Shown: positions 7,327 through 16,339 of the stretch, piece after piece
How the letters are laid out: every line of letters begins with the position of its first letter
How positions within the stretch are numbered: the first letter of the stretch is position 1
NCBI GenBank assembly: GCA_029864095.1
Contig: JAOTUB010000011.1
Span: 1 to 50,564 of the forward strand
Direction: 5' to 3'
DNA: 50,564 nt
Source: Gammaproteobacteria bacterium
GTDB taxonomy: Bacteria > Pseudomonadota > Gammaproteobacteria > Steroidobacterales > Woeseiaceae
Made by a program: the position numbers and the translations under genes
The notes under the pieces: model-generated
Told to the model about the DNA's origin: nothing
Seen by the model: the letters and a program-made list of their open reading frames with translations, nothing else
The model's database searches: none

Positions 7327-7743
7327 TTAGGCGGCTTTTGATACTGCGTAATTATACGTCGCTGTTATTGTCGTTTCGTCTCGAAAACTCCGTTTGATCG
7401 GACAAAGGCCGGCTGCTCTTTCAAGCTTGTCCCGGTCCCTTGCTGAAAAGTCTCGTGGAATATCAAATGCCATCGTGATGGTATCTACGTGCGGGAATGG
7501 CTTATCTGTTTCCGTGAGTTCGATATCGACAATCGTACCGCCGAGATCCAAATGATCACGTTGAGCAACGGCGCCCATCGACAAGAGCATGCAACCGGCG
7601 ACACTAATGCCAAGCAAATTTCCTGGTGAAAATTCGTCACCTTTGGCCGTATAGGGGCAGTCGATAGCCACGCTATTTTGGTGTGGCTCTCTCAACGCCG
7701 TGGCGTGTTGATCGCCATCGTACGTGAGTTTCAGCGTATTCAT
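7327..7743 (-). CDS. OsmC/Ohr family protein
   Basis: The protein has 138 residues and is preceded by GGGAGAG. It shows the OsmC fold: an N-terminal strand region (TLKLTYDGDQHATALRE), a central helix with the first redox cysteine in ISVAGCMLLSMG, and the second cysteine in AGLCPIKRSF. These two cysteines are the peroxidatic and resolving residues of Ohr/OsmC thiol peroxidases, which reduce organic hydroperoxides in the cytoplasm with lipoyl or thiol donors. The length fits the family. It is a separate unit; the second OsmC protein in this window (32558-33004) is only distantly similar. Confidence 0.85.
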   Translation of the reverse strand: MNTLKLTYDGDQHATALREPHQNSVAIDCPYTAKGDEFSPGNLLGISVAGCMLLSMGAVAQRDHLDLGGTIVDIELTETDKPFPHVDTITMAFDIPRDFSARDRDKLERAAGLCPIKRSFRDETTITATYNYAVSKAA

Positions 7744-7928
7744 AATATCTCTCCCATTACGCTGATTCCGTCACGAAACCACCACGTGACCGAACCATGC
7801 ACTGGAAGTTTATGCGCCTGATAGTCGGCCTACGCAATTCGGAATTACACTTATACTTGCTGCTGTGGGGCGGCTGTCTGTGGCATGGTCACGAGCGGTG
7901 CCCATCGAAGAAATCCAATCACGCCGAT

Positions 7929-8003
7929 CTCCGCTTTTGGTCATGAGCAGCCTCCCCGCATGATACCGGCTTAGCGTCTGCTATCGGGCGCGCAGCGGCC
8001 ATT
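7929..8003 (+). repeat. Dispersed palindromic element, degenerate copy 9
   Basis: CTCCGCTTTTGGTCATGAGC at 7929-7948, then AGCCT, and GTCTGCTATCGGGCG...GCAGCGGCCAT at 7976-8002. The arms correspond to the A and B arms of copies 1-5. The copy lies at the upstream edge of the transporter remnant. Confidence 0.5.
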
Positions 8004-8025
8004 TAACCGGCAGGAATAACAGCGT

Positions 8026-8355
8026 TTGAAACTGCCAGCACAAGCTTTCCAGAGTCGCGCCCTGACCGCCGAGCTCCAGCGAATCTGCTGGGCCTCACGG
8101 CGGAGTCTCAACGTCCGGGATACTTGGATAAATAGTCGAGTGCTGCATTCCTTCATGGCGATGTCGAATCTGGCCATTAGTATCGGCAATTATTGGCAGG
8201 GAATTGTCGCAGAGCGAGTGGACTATGCGATGGTCCTTTATCTAGATTCTGTGCTTGTCATCATTCCGCGTCTGCTCATCCCGTTCCTGAGAAACCGCGA
8301 AGCTCCGAGTCAAATCGGCCCTTCGCTGGGCGTTGCCGGTGAGCCCGCGGCGTAG
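8026..8355 (+). pseudogene. Remnant of an MFS-type transporter, C-terminal part
   Basis: The frame from 8026 to 8355 encodes about 35 residues of non-protein-like sequence and then, from about 8140, a segment with the look of the end of a major facilitator: FMAMSNLAISIG, YWQGIVAERVDY, then a hydrophobic helix YLDSVLVIIPRLLIPFLRN and a short polar tail. Full transporters of this type have about 400 residues and ten more helices, none of which is found upstream (the 300 nt before hold a repeat copy and stops). No start codon with a ribosome site was found. It is most likely a decayed gene. It could instead be a small two-helix protein, which I think less likely. Confidence 0.45.
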
Positions 8356-8442
8356 ACCGGCTGGGCCTACGTAATTCCCAGAATTGACTGCTTCCTGGCG
8401 CATGGGACACTTCATTTACGCAGTGTGCGTCGGGAGAGCGAC

Positions 8443-8697
8443 ATGGCAGAGACAAAAATTGGTACGGTGACCCATTATTACACCCACTTACACGTAGCAG
8501 GTGTGATGCTCACCGATGGCGAGCTTCATAAGGGCGATACCATACACATAAAGGGCCACACCTCCGATTTCGAGCAGAAAGTCGACTCAATGGAGATGGA
8601 TCACAAGACGATCGACGTTGCCAAACCAGGCGACGACATCGGGCTCACGGTGATCGAACACGCCAGGGAGCACGACACCGTCTACCGGGTGTCCTGA
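8443..8697 (+). CDS. Small EF-Tu domain 2-like beta-barrel protein
   Basis: The protein has 84 residues from ATG 8443, chosen because GGGAGAG lies just upstream; GTG 8425 in the same frame is less likely. It looks like a stand-alone copy of the translation-factor beta-barrel domain: IGTVTHYYTHLHVAGVML, LHKGDTIHIKGHT, VDSMEMDHK, and the typical VAKPGDDIGLTV turn. Such small proteins are annotated as translation elongation factor-like, and a related barrel sits at the C-terminus of U32 peptidases. The specific role is unknown. It is followed by three more small genes on the same strand. Confidence 0.8.
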   Translation: MAETKIGTVTHYYTHLHVAGVMLTDGELHKGDTIHIKGHTSDFEQKVDSMEMDHKTIDVAKPGDDIGLTVIEHAREHDTVYRVS

Positions 8698-8793
8698 GTT
8701 CGGTTCGTCTTGATCCTTTGCGGGCCCGGTCGTGGCCGAGGGCCGGTATTGCATTATGTGCATGATTGCCTGACAGAATCGGCTGCGGTGTCG

Positions 8794-9315
8794 ATGCAAG
8801 AGTCCATTTCGAACTTCAAGTGGCCGGTCACAGTTGTGCATCCTATTGCGGCTCCGGCGGAGCGAGTTTGGGGGGCCATATCGATGCCTGGCAACCTAGA
8901 GGTCTGCCATCCATTCTGCAACATGAATCCGGTCCATGTATGGCCCGGAGCGGACTCGCGCGACGAGGTTCATTACCTTAGCGGTTGGGTATACGAGCGT
9001 CGCTTCCAGAAGTGGCTGGAAGGCAAGGGCTATGACCTGCAAATCGGCCGCCGTGGCGGCGGAACGTCGTTCGTTTCCTGGTGTATCTCACCGATTGATG
9101 CGCAAAACTGTACGCTCGCGATCACGGTGCTGCCACACACGCTACAGAATATCCCCGCGCTGGTTCGCTGGCTGCCGTACAGGCTGCGGCTGCGTCCAAT
9201 CCTGGAGTTCTATCTGAGCTCAGTGCTAAAAGGATTTGAGTGGTACATAAAGCGCGATGAGCCGGGTCCCCGGGATCAGTTCGGCAGGCACCCGTGGTTC
9301 TCGGCATCAAGATGA
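8794..9315 (+). CDS. SRPBCC (START-like) domain protein, hypothetical
   Basis: From ATG 8794 the product has 173 residues; TTG 8710 and GTG 8758 are in frame upstream, and none has a clear ribosome site. The N-terminal WPVTVVHPIAAPAERVWGAI followed by MPGNLEVCHPFC is typical of polyketide-cyclase/SRPBCC domains, which bind hydrophobic ligands in a deep cleft. The C-terminal half has a long amphipathic or hydrophobic helix (about residues 115-145). The stop overlaps the start of the next gene (ATGA), so the two are translationally coupled. Confidence 0.6.
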   Translation: MQESISNFKWPVTVVHPIAAPAERVWGAISMPGNLEVCHPFCNMNPVHVWPGADSRDEVHYLSGWVYERRFQKWLEGKGYDLQIGRRGGGTSFVSWCISPIDAQNCTLAITVLPHTLQNIPALVRWLPYRLRLRPILEFYLSSVLKGFEWYIKRDEPGPRDQFGRHPWFSASR

Positions 9316-9734
9316 AACACTACCGCAGATGGGGTATAGCCTGGGTGTCGCTCGCCTGCGCTCTGGCGCTGCATGTCATCGACGAGGCGATGACCGGTTT
9401 TCTTCCTCTGTATAATTCTCTTGTTCGTTCGAGGCCTGAAAGCTGGTCGTGGGTGCCGCTGCCCACGTTCAGTTTCGGGGAATGGAGTGCTGGATTGGCC
9501 GTTGGAATTTCGGCGATATTTGTGCTGTCGCCGCAGGTCTTCGCCGGCAAGCAGTTTATGCGACCGGTGTCCTACTTCCTCGGTATCCTGATGTCGGCGA
9601 ATGGCCTTGGTCACATTAGTGCATCGCTTTATCTAGGTCGTTTGGCGCCGGGCGCGCTGTCGTCGCCTCTGTTGCTGGTGGCATCCGCGTTCTTGCTCTT
9701 CGCCGCCCATCGGTCTACGTTTAAAGTAAGTTGA
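9312..9734 (+). CDS. Small HXXEE-type integral membrane protein
   Basis: The protein has 140 residues from ATG 9312, which overlaps the previous stop by 4 nt; GTG 9294 is a less likely start. It has four hydrophobic helices. The first contains HVIDE, and the last region reads GLGHISASLYLGR followed by PGALSSPLLLVASAFLLF. This pattern of an HxxDE box in helix 1 and a GHI.SLY..R.PG motif later is that of HXXEE-domain membrane proteins of unknown function. Coupling to the SRPBCC gene suggests a joint role, perhaps with a lipid or isoprenoid ligand, which is inference only. Confidence 0.65.
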   Translation: MKHYRRWGIAWVSLACALALHVIDEAMTGFLPLYNSLVRSRPESWSWVPLPTFSFGEWSAGLAVGISAIFVLSPQVFAGKQFMRPVSYFLGILMSANGLGHISASLYLGRLAPGALSSPLLLVASAFLLFAAHRSTFKVS

Positions 9735-9749
9735 CAAGAGGTGAATACG

Positions 9750-10886
9750 ATGAATTTTCGGAAGTTACCGGTATTTCTTTCGGTTGTTCTGGCACTGACT
9801 GGCATGCAATACGCGGTCGCCGATTACGTGGCGTATTCGGTCAGCAAAAAGGGCAGGTCACCACTCCCGGAGCACGTGGACAATATTGGTACGAAATTCC
9901 TTCTGGATATCGAATGGGGGGAATATGCGGGCCGCAAGGCCAGACTCGGCGTGATGGAAGTCGATAACGACAGTCCCAGCAGCTCTTATACCGTCTCGAC
10001 CATAATGGGCGACATCGACTATTCGGATTCCGCAACCGGCGTGCCGGTGAATGGGATCGAAGCGATTGTCATTGATGCGTTGTCGCGAACAGGTCGATTC
10101 CGGCTTGTGGAAAGAACCGAACTTGGCAGTGTCTTGGATGAACAAGATCTGGCCGCTAGCGGCCGGATAGCAAAACCATCGGGCGCTAAAACAGGCAAAG
10201 TGTTGGGCGCCGAATACCTGGTCCAGCTTGTGGTTACTGACTACGAGACCAGCACATCAGGTTCCGATAAAGGGGTCGGCGGTCTCCTGAAAAACAAGGT
10301 TCCGTTAATAGGTGGCGTAAAGGCAGGCAGCAGCAGCGGACGCGTTGGCTTGAATATCCGTCTGATCGACGCCGAGACCAGCGAGATTACATTTACGAAG
10401 CAGATTGAGGCGGTCATCAAAGAAACCAATATCGGTTTCGCCGGCGCAGGTTGGGGCAGCGATGTGGCGCTTGGAGGCTTTCTTTCCAATTACTCAAAAA
10501 CGCCGATCGGTCAGGCGGTAATTGCCGGTGTAAACCAGGCGGTCTTCGAATTGGTTAAACAGGTGGGAGCTAAACCGGCCGAAGGCTCTATTGTGAAAGC
10601 CGAACCCACTCAGATCTATACCAATCTGGGCCAGGATTCGGTCGCCCCTGGAGAGCGCCTGCAAGTGATTAAAGTGGGTGAGCAACTGATCGATCCCGAA
10701 ACGGGGATCTCACTTGGTGGTAGTTCGACTGTTATCGGCGAAATCGAGGTCAAGCAGGTTGAGGAGAAATTCTCTATCGCAGCTCCAATATTGTTGACCG
10801 GGACTCCCGAGAGGGGCGATAAACTTGTAAGCACCAAAGTCGCCGCACCGCTTGAATTTGCAGACAAGTGGAAGAAGCCGAAATAA
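9750..10886 (+). CDS. Secreted CsgG/curli-assembly-like protein
   Basis: The protein has 378 residues from ATG 9750 (AGAGG nine bases upstream). A signal peptide covers residues 1-25 (FLSVVLALTGMQYAVA). Residues about 65-260 resemble the CsgG/TolB-like fold: VNGIEAIVIDALSRTGRF, LVERTELGSVLDEQDLA, LGAEYLVQLVVTDYE and VGLNIRLIDAETSEI are characteristic. The C-terminal 100 residues (TQIYTNLGQ...) form a separate beta-rich domain like those that follow CsgG domains in envelope proteins. No lipobox is seen, unlike true CsgG. Such proteins act in the periplasm or outer membrane; no curli subunit genes are nearby, so a curlin-secretion role is not claimed. Confidence 0.8.
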   Translation: MNFRKLPVFLSVVLALTGMQYAVADYVAYSVSKKGRSPLPEHVDNIGTKFLLDIEWGEYAGRKARLGVMEVDNDSPSSSYTVSTIMGDIDYSDSATGVPVNGIEAIVIDALSRTGRFRLVERTELGSVLDEQDLAASGRIAKPSGAKTGKVLGAEYLVQLVVTDYETSTSGSDKGVGGLLKNKVPLIGGVKAGSSSGRVGLNIRLIDAETSEITFTKQIEAVIKETNIGFAGAGWGSDVALGGFLSNYSKTPIGQAVIAGVNQAVFELVKQVGAKPAEGSIVKAEPTQIYTNLGQDSVAPGERLQVIKVGEQLIDPETGISLGGSSTVIGEIEVKQVEEKFSIAAPILLTGTPERGDKLVSTKVAAPLEFADKWKKPK

Positions 10887-10920
10887 TCGCCATGCTCGAA
10901 ATTGGCGGGGATCCGAAACG

Positions 10921-11982
10921 CTAGATTTTCGCGGCGATCGCCTTACCGAGTTCCTCGGTTTTTGCCGTGCCACCCATGTCGGGTGTGAGATTAGCGCGCT
11001 CCCTGAGTGTGTCTTCGACCGCCGCCATGATCGAATCGTGGGCACATTGATGTCCGAGATGCTGGAGCATCATTGCGCCGGCCCAGATTGTGCCGATTGG
11101 GTTGGCGATGCCCCGGCCGGCGATATCCAGTGCCGAACCGTGCACCGGTTCGAACATCGATGGATGTTCTTTGGCCGGATTGAGGTTCGCGGACGGTGCA
11201 ATCGCAATCGTGCCGGTACACGCCGGACCCAGATCCGAGAGGATGTCGCCGAATAGGTTGCTACCGACGACAACATCGAAATAGTCGGGCATGCGTACGA
11301 AGTTTGCGGTCAAGATATCGATATGATACTGGTCGACCTCGATGTCCGGGTAGCTCTTCGCCATCTCTTCTACGCGTGAATCCCAATACGGCATCGTGTG
11401 GACGATGCCGTTGGACTTCGTTGCGGAGGTCAGATGTTTGGCCGGTCGACTTTGTGCCAGGTCGAATGCGTATTTCAATACACGATCGACACCGCGGCGA
11501 GTGAATACGCTTTGCTGAGTTACGACTTCTTCATCGGTGCCCTTATTCTCGATGCCACCGATCGTCGAATATTCGCCTTCAACATTTTCGCGTACGACGT
11601 AGAAATCGATATCACCCGCTTTGCGACCGATGAGCGGGCACGGCACGCCATCGAACAGGCGCACGGGCCGCAGGTTAATGTGCTGATCGAATTCCCGACG
11701 GATTGGAATCAGCAGCCCCCAAAGCGAGATATGATCCGGGACGGTAGGAAACCCTGCGGCGCCGAGATAGATCACGTCGAAGCTGCGGAGTTGCTCGATG
11801 CCGTCTGCGGGCATCATCCGGCCGGTCTTCAGATACGCCGCGCAAGACCAGTCGAATTCCTGCCAGTCGAAGCTGATGCCGTGCTTGCTGCCCGCAGCCT
11901 CGAGCACGCGCATGCCCTCGGGCATGACTTCGGTGCCAATGCCGTCGCCGGGAATTGCTGCAACTTTGACGATTGTTGTCAT
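10921..11982 (-). CDS. Tartrate/D-malate dehydrogenase-type beta-decarboxylating dehydrogenase
   Basis: The protein has 353 residues. It belongs to the isopropylmalate/isocitrate dehydrogenase family and starts with the usual AAIPGDGIGTEVMPEG. The segment FDWSCAAYLKTGRMMPADG is typical of the tartrate dehydrogenase/D-malate dehydrogenase (TtuC/DmlA) branch, as is the LRPVRLFDGVPCPL substrate-binding region. Metal-binding aspartates lie in NLFGDILSDLGP and the NAD-binding region in EPVHGSALDIAGRGIANPIG. The enzyme would oxidise D-malate to pyruvate and CO2, or tartrate-like acids, with NAD. It is convergent with the CsgG-like gene (34 nt apart) and divergent from the TPR protein. Which substrate it prefers cannot be told from sequence. 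Confidence 0.88.
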   Translation of the reverse strand: MTTIVKVAAIPGDGIGTEVMPEGMRVLEAAGSKHGISFDWQEFDWSCAAYLKTGRMMPADGIEQLRSFDVIYLGAAGFPTVPDHISLWGLLIPIRREFDQHINLRPVRLFDGVPCPLIGRKAGDIDFYVVRENVEGEYSTIGGIENKGTDEEVVTQQSVFTRRGVDRVLKYAFDLAQSRPAKHLTSATKSNGIVHTMPYWDSRVEEMAKSYPDIEVDQYHIDILTANFVRMPDYFDVVVGSNLFGDILSDLGPACTGTIAIAPSANLNPAKEHPSMFEPVHGSALDIAGRGIANPIGTIWAGAMMLQHLGHQCAHDSIMAAVEDTLRERANLTPDMGGTAKTEELGKAIAAKI

Positions 11983-12104
11983 TTTCGCTCTGTTATGAGG
12001 CGTCGGAGGACAATATCGTACTACTCAAGCGAAACCTTTGCCGCCGGTTACGCATCTAAGTATCGTGTAGTCTTTGTTTCTACGCGCAATTGCAGAGTGC
12101 CCTG

Positions 12105-14312
12105 ATGTCCCTGGTTGCCGAACTCAGACGCCGCAACGTGTTTCGCGTTGCGGCTGCTTATCTGGTCGTTGGCTGGCTATTAACCGAAGTTCTTACGACG
12201 ATCCTGCCGACGCTCGGGGCGCCGGATTGGGCGGCACGGGCAGTCATTCTGATTTTTGCGTTCGGGTTTATTCCGGCCGTGGTCTTCTCCTGGTTTTACG
12301 AATTAACCTCGGAGGGCATCAAGCGAGAGCGCGAAGTCGAGCGTGACGAAATAATCACGACGAAGACAGGCAAGAAACTGGATTATATTACGGTCACGTC
12401 AGTCGTGATTCTGATCGTCTTTGTTGGGCTATTTAGTGCGCGGCAAACTGGCGATGACAGCGCGCCTGTTGAAGTTGCGGTAAGTGATGCCTCTGTCGCC
12501 GTGTTGCCGTTCGTCAACATGTCCAACGACAAGGACAACGAGTACTTTTCGGACGGCTTGACTGAGACCCTGTTGCATATGCTTACGCAGGTACCAGACC
12601 TCAAGGTTGCCGCACGAACCTCTAGCTTTGCATTCAAGGGCAAGAACATCAGCGTCCAGCAAATTGCCGCTGCGCTTGAGGTCGCCCATGTCCTGGAGGG
12701 CAGCGTACAGCGAGTCGGGGATCGCGTGCGTGTTACAGCACAGCTCATTCGTGCCTCCGACGGCTTTCACATATGGTCGTCGAGCTACGATCGCACGCTC
12801 GACGACATCTTCGGCGTACAGGACGAGATCGCTGAGAAAGTCGGTTATGCACTGTCCCATTCACTACTCGGTGCGGGCGGACGCGGCAAGCTCGCCGGCG
12901 TCAACACGACAGATCCGGATGCCTATGACCTCTATTTGCAGGCGCGAAAGGAGCGCGTGACGTACTCGTACGGCGGCCTGCAAGCATCGGAAAACCTGTT
13001 AAAGGGCGCGCTGATTATCGATCCGGGTTTTTTGGATGCGAAGACAGAGCTTGCGGCCAACTATGTCGCGCAAAGCGAGACCGGATTGCTGGACAGTCGT
13101 GAAGTGAATATGGCGGTCAAAGCGCTGTCCGATCAGGTGCTGGCTGAACGTCCTGACGATGTCGTCGCGCGCGCATTCAATCTGTATGCAAAGGCCATGC
13201 TGCAAGCGACTGAGGGTGATCTGAAGGGCATATCCGATCTTGCAGGCCAGTTGGAGGCTATCGTCGCCAAAGCACCAGGCGAGCTGCAGCCCAGGCTCCT
13301 GCTGCTTCGCGCCTACCACGGAACACAGCAGTTCGAGAGGTCGGTGCCGATACTGCGGGACGCGCTGCGGCGCGATCCCTTTAATCCGCAAATCCATTAC
13401 GAGCTCGGCACGCTGTTCGCTCGTCTCGAGGATTGGGACAGCGCGAAGGCTTCGCTCGAGAAATCGCTCGAGATAGAGCCTGCGCAGCCAAATGCCTACC
13501 TTCACCTTGGAAAAGTAAATCTGCAGCTGGGAGATGGCGCTGGTGCTGTACAAAATTTTCTGCGGGCGCTTGAGACGGACCCCAAGGATCATGAACTCCC
13601 CGGCATGCTCGCTGCGTTTTTGTATCAGCTGGAATTGTTCGAAGCCGGTGATGACTTTCGTGATCGCGTCATGGCAATTGCGCCAACGAGCGAGATGGCC
13701 TACGGAATCGAATTGCTACGCGCGATCAACAGCGGTGACGAGGAGGCCAGCATCCGGAGCGCACGGCGCGCGATCGAGGACGACATCGACGATCGGCAAT
13801 TTGCATTTAGCAGGGCCGTACAATACTTGCTACGGGTCGCCGCCACTCGCGGCACAGTCGCCGCGGAGATAGCGTGGATGGAACGACAGGCGCCGGGCAT
13901 TCTCGATTTCCGCGCCGAATCTGTGCCCCTCAAATATCGTCGCGCGCAATACATGGCATTCGATGCCTGGTTCGTCTCATTACCACGCGAGGAACTGCTG
14001 CAGAGGCTCGATATGATGCTGCAGGGAGCGTCGTCATACGGTTTCGATCTTGAGCAGGATCCGGCGATGCGATTTGAGGTGCTGGCGTTGCGCGGTGAGG
14101 TCGAACAGGCGATTGAAGTTGCGTTGGCAAAGGTCTTCACGCGATCGGTCGCGATGCATCTGGACTGGCAACAGACCCTTGTCCTGCCGCAGTTTAGGGA
14201 GATTGTCGCGGACCCGCGCGTGCAGGCTGCCATGCAGCGTTGGGAGGACGAAGAAGCTGCACTGCGTGGGCAGGTGCAGGCCTATCTCGCCGACCTGCAC
14301 GCAACGACCTGA
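12105..14312 (+). CDS. Membrane-bound TolB-like/TPR protein
   Basis: The protein has 735 residues from ATG 12105 (TTG 12090 is also in frame). The conserved N-terminus LVAELRRRNVFRVAAAYLVV leads into three membrane helices (about 15-37, 43-66, 95-112). Residues about 122-255 form a TolB/FlgO-like domain: VAVLPFVNMSNDKDNEYFSD, GLTETLLHML, ARTSSFAFKG and VLEGSVQRVGDRVRVTAQL. From about 290 to 720 the chain is helical with several TPR units, for example near residues 395-510 (ELGTLFARLEDWDSA, AYLHLGKVNLQLGD). This family is common in Gammaproteobacteria as regulators, often with an N-terminal winged helix or adenylate cyclase domain; here there is none. The function is unknown, probably a scaffold on the inner membrane. 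Confidence 0.85.
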   Translation: MSLVAELRRRNVFRVAAAYLVVGWLLTEVLTTILPTLGAPDWAARAVILIFAFGFIPAVVFSWFYELTSEGIKREREVERDEIITTKTGKKLDYITVTSVVILIVFVGLFSARQTGDDSAPVEVAVSDASVAVLPFVNMSNDKDNEYFSDGLTETLLHMLTQVPDLKVAARTSSFAFKGKNISVQQIAAALEVAHVLEGSVQRVGDRVRVTAQLIRASDGFHIWSSSYDRTLDDIFGVQDEIAEKVGYALSHSLLGAGGRGKLAGVNTTDPDAYDLYLQARKERVTYSYGGLQASENLLKGALIIDPGFLDAKTELAANYVAQSETGLLDSREVNMAVKALSDQVLAERPDDVVARAFNLYAKAMLQATEGDLKGISDLAGQLEAIVAKAPGELQPRLLLLRAYHGTQQFERSVPILRDALRRDPFNPQIHYELGTLFARLEDWDSAKASLEKSLEIEPAQPNAYLHLGKVNLQLGDGAGAVQNFLRALETDPKDHELPGMLAAFLYQLELFEAGDDFRDRVMAIAPTSEMAYGIELLRAINSGDEEASIRSARRAIEDDIDDRQFAFSRAVQYLLRVAATRGTVAAEIAWMERQAPGILDFRAESVPLKYRRAQYMAFDAWFVSLPREELLQRLDMMLQGASSYGFDLEQDPAMRFEVLALRGEVEQAIEVALAKVFTRSVAMHLDWQQTLVLPQFREIVADPRVQAAMQRWEDEEAALRGQVQAYLADLHATT

Positions 14313-14360
14313 AGTTGCCGATGGCGTGATTATCAGACGGCATTCATCTAACAGGATGAT

Positions 14361-14729
14361 TTACTCGGATTCGATTTTGACCCAGTCGACCATGTCATCG
14401 GAACGCAATTTCACTTCGACTTTGCTCCCGACTCTGCAATCTTGCATCGTAGCGGATTGGTTCGATCGTTTGTATTTTGTGCGATCCAGGAAGTATCGGG
14501 TGGACTCAATCATCCTAACGGTCTTGACTCCCACGGAATCTCGGACTTCCATACTGTGTGTTTCGTAATCGACTCCGATAATTTCGCCGATGACCGTATC
14601 TGTATCGGCAACGCCGGGAGACTTGCCGATTGGAATATACCGCTCTGTCGTTTGCTGCGCCTGAACACTTCCAGATAAGACGAGTAGGCAAGTCAAAAAG
14701 AAGCAGTCTCTGAAAAATCGATTGCTCAT
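14361..14729 (-). CDS. Small secreted DUF5666-like protein
   Basis: The protein has 122 residues. The signal peptide covers residues 1-25 (FLTCLLVLSGSVQA, cleavage before QQT). The mature part has a small beta-barrel look: VIGEIIGVDYETHSMEVRD, then VKTVRMIESTRYFLDR, then GSKVEVKLRSDDMVDWVKI, the pattern seen in DUF5666 domains (a turn-rich strand pair, a charged value, then KV.V). Its ATG overlaps the stop of the upstream di-haem protein by 4 nt, so they form one operon. It may be a periplasmic partner of that haem protein, which is inference. Confidence 0.65.
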   Translation of the reverse strand: MSNRFFRDCFFLTCLLVLSGSVQAQQTTERYIPIGKSPGVADTDTVIGEIIGVDYETHSMEVRDSVGVKTVRMIESTRYFLDRTKYKRSNQSATMQDCRVGSKVEVKLRSDDMVDWVKIESE

Positions 14730-16090
14730 AGTTCGACCATCCGTATTTTTGCACTGTTAAGCTGCACCCGGGCATCATCAACGAGTTGCCGACGTCGTTG
14801 ACCGGTGTATTCTAAGGATTCCTGCGCGAGCGAATGGGCCTTGCGGAGCAGTGTGACCGCTGCCGCGTGTAGCCCGGCACCAGCGAGGACTTCGACGCTA
14901 TCCTCGATTTCAAAACCGGCCCGCCTGATCAGTGACGTTTGATATTCGCGGTCAATTCGAAACACCGGAAAGGCCCGATCAAGCAGTTCGTCACCGGCGC
15001 GGATATTCTCAAGTGCATTGATAACACGCAGGAACGCCGCCACGGCGACGATTTGTGTGGCATCCAGGTTGATACCGCCGCCCGTTGCCCCGGCCACCAA
15101 TTGGCCAGCCGGTGAATTGTTAAACGCATCACCGTTGTAGAAAGCTACGGCACCTTCGATCGTCTCAACCGAATTGTTATGAAAGAACGGCCCAGTGTCC
15201 GCTGCCTCAACGACCGGCGGCGTATTAAACTCGCCGCTGCCAGGACTGCCCAGGCCATCGTCGGGCGGTACGAGTTCGCCCGTCAAATCCGCGGGCTGGT
15301 CGGGAAGGTCCTCGACGCCGGTATCGAAGTTCAGATTGCCGGCAGTGGGACCGAAGATCGATGGGTCGCCGTTGGCGCCCGCATTGAAGTGGCAGGCATT
15401 ACATTTGCCAAGCGACCGATCAATAAATATTTCCTGGCCTCTGGCGGCAACCGTTCCTTTGAGCGGCAACGGCAGCGACAGGTCCTCTTGTCGGCCGAGA
15501 GACAACTGAAATGCTTCGAGTGCGTCCAGTTCATCGTCCGTCGGCAGCCTGAAATCAACGTCTGCGACGCGATTTAGCGTTTTCGGGAAATGTTGTATGA
15601 CTGCGCCGACCGCGAAGGATCGTATTGAACCATCGCCAGGTGAACCGTCACCCGACCACCCAGTTTGCGGCCCAGTAGCGCTAACGACAGACGTGCGTAA
15701 TGCGAGCGTATGCGGAATTCCACGCATGTTGAAATCGTTGGCCAAATCATCGAATCCGTCCTGGTTTTCGAGTATCACCGCCAGCTCGCGAATTAACCGC
15801 GGGTTTTCGAAATTTTCCGCAAGATCCGGGTTAAATTCGGCGACGAATAATGGGTCGTCGGGCGGCAATGTTTCGATGAAGCGCGGTGACAGCGCGAAAT
15901 TGTCTTCAGCTCGGTGGCAAGTTGCGCAGGTACGGCCGTTGCCTGCGAACGTCTCATTGAAAAATAGTTTTTCGCCTTTGAGGATGAGGTTCTCTTCGGG
16001 CGGTACGGTGGGGGTGGCCGGACACGCTGCAATTGCGAGCGTACATGTCAATACGGCCCAAACTTGCTTGAGTCGCCAAACGAAGCGCAT
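14726..16090 (-). CDS. Di-haem cytochrome c peroxidase/MauG-like lipoprotein
   Basis: The protein has 454 residues from ATG 16090 (GGAG upstream); GTG 16120 would extend it by 10. A lipoprotein signal ends at LAIAAC. Two CXXCH haem-c sites are present: CATCH near residue 56 and CNACH near residue 229. The spacing and the motif FAVGAVIQHFPKT plus HNNSVETIEGAVAFYN fit the bacterial di-haem peroxidase/MauG superfamily. The C-terminal 90 residues after the second domain are helical and unusual. The protein would sit in the periplasm, attached to a membrane, and reduce peroxides or oxidise a protein substrate. It shares an operon with the DUF5666-like gene. Whether the distal haem ligand is of peroxidase or MauG type cannot be decided here. 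Confidence 0.85.
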   Translation of the reverse strand: MRFVWRLKQVWAVLTCTLAIAACPATPTVPPEENLILKGEKLFFNETFAGNGRTCATCHRAEDNFALSPRFIETLPPDDPLFVAEFNPDLAENFENPRLIRELAVILENQDGFDDLANDFNMRGIPHTLALRTSVVSATGPQTGWSGDGSPGDGSIRSFAVGAVIQHFPKTLNRVADVDFRLPTDDELDALEAFQLSLGRQEDLSLPLPLKGTVAARGQEIFIDRSLGKCNACHFNAGANGDPSIFGPTAGNLNFDTGVEDLPDQPADLTGELVPPDDGLGSPGSGEFNTPPVVEAADTGPFFHNNSVETIEGAVAFYNGDAFNNSPAGQLVAGATGGGINLDATQIVAVAAFLRVINALENIRAGDELLDRAFPVFRIDREYQTSLIRRAGFEIEDSVEVLAGAGLHAAAVTLLRKAHSLAQESLEYTGQRRRQLVDDARVQLNSAKIRMVEL

Positions 16091-16254
16091 TCCGAATCTC
16101 CGGGATCCGAGGACACACACATTGTCCCTAAATTGATACAGAAATCAATCTGTCGCCGATCGCCGACTGGTGCTTATGCGAACGGACAAGAAACTGGTCT
16201 TGAAGTTGTATAGGCCGTGGTCACGACGGTTGGATAGAACATGCAACCGGGCAA

Positions 16255-16285
16255 CAAAAAAGCCCCGCATCTTGCGATGCGGGGC
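16255..16285 (-). terminator. Intrinsic terminator of the 16340-18238 gene
   Basis: GCCCCGCATC (16262-16271) pairs perfectly with GATGCGGGGC (16276-16285) around TTGC. A run of seven A on the plus strand (16255-16261) gives the U-tract on the minus strand. It lies 55 nt after the stop of the lipoprotein gene and is one of the clearest terminators in the window. Confidence 0.85.
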
Positions 16286-16339
16286 AATTGAGCCGCAGAA
16301 GTGGAACCGCGGGGGATTCAGAACAACTTCACTTCGTCA

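Noticed and set aside
162..8003. CRISPR array
   Set aside because: The repeats are imperfect, far apart and separated by whole genes; there are no regular spacers and no cas genes.
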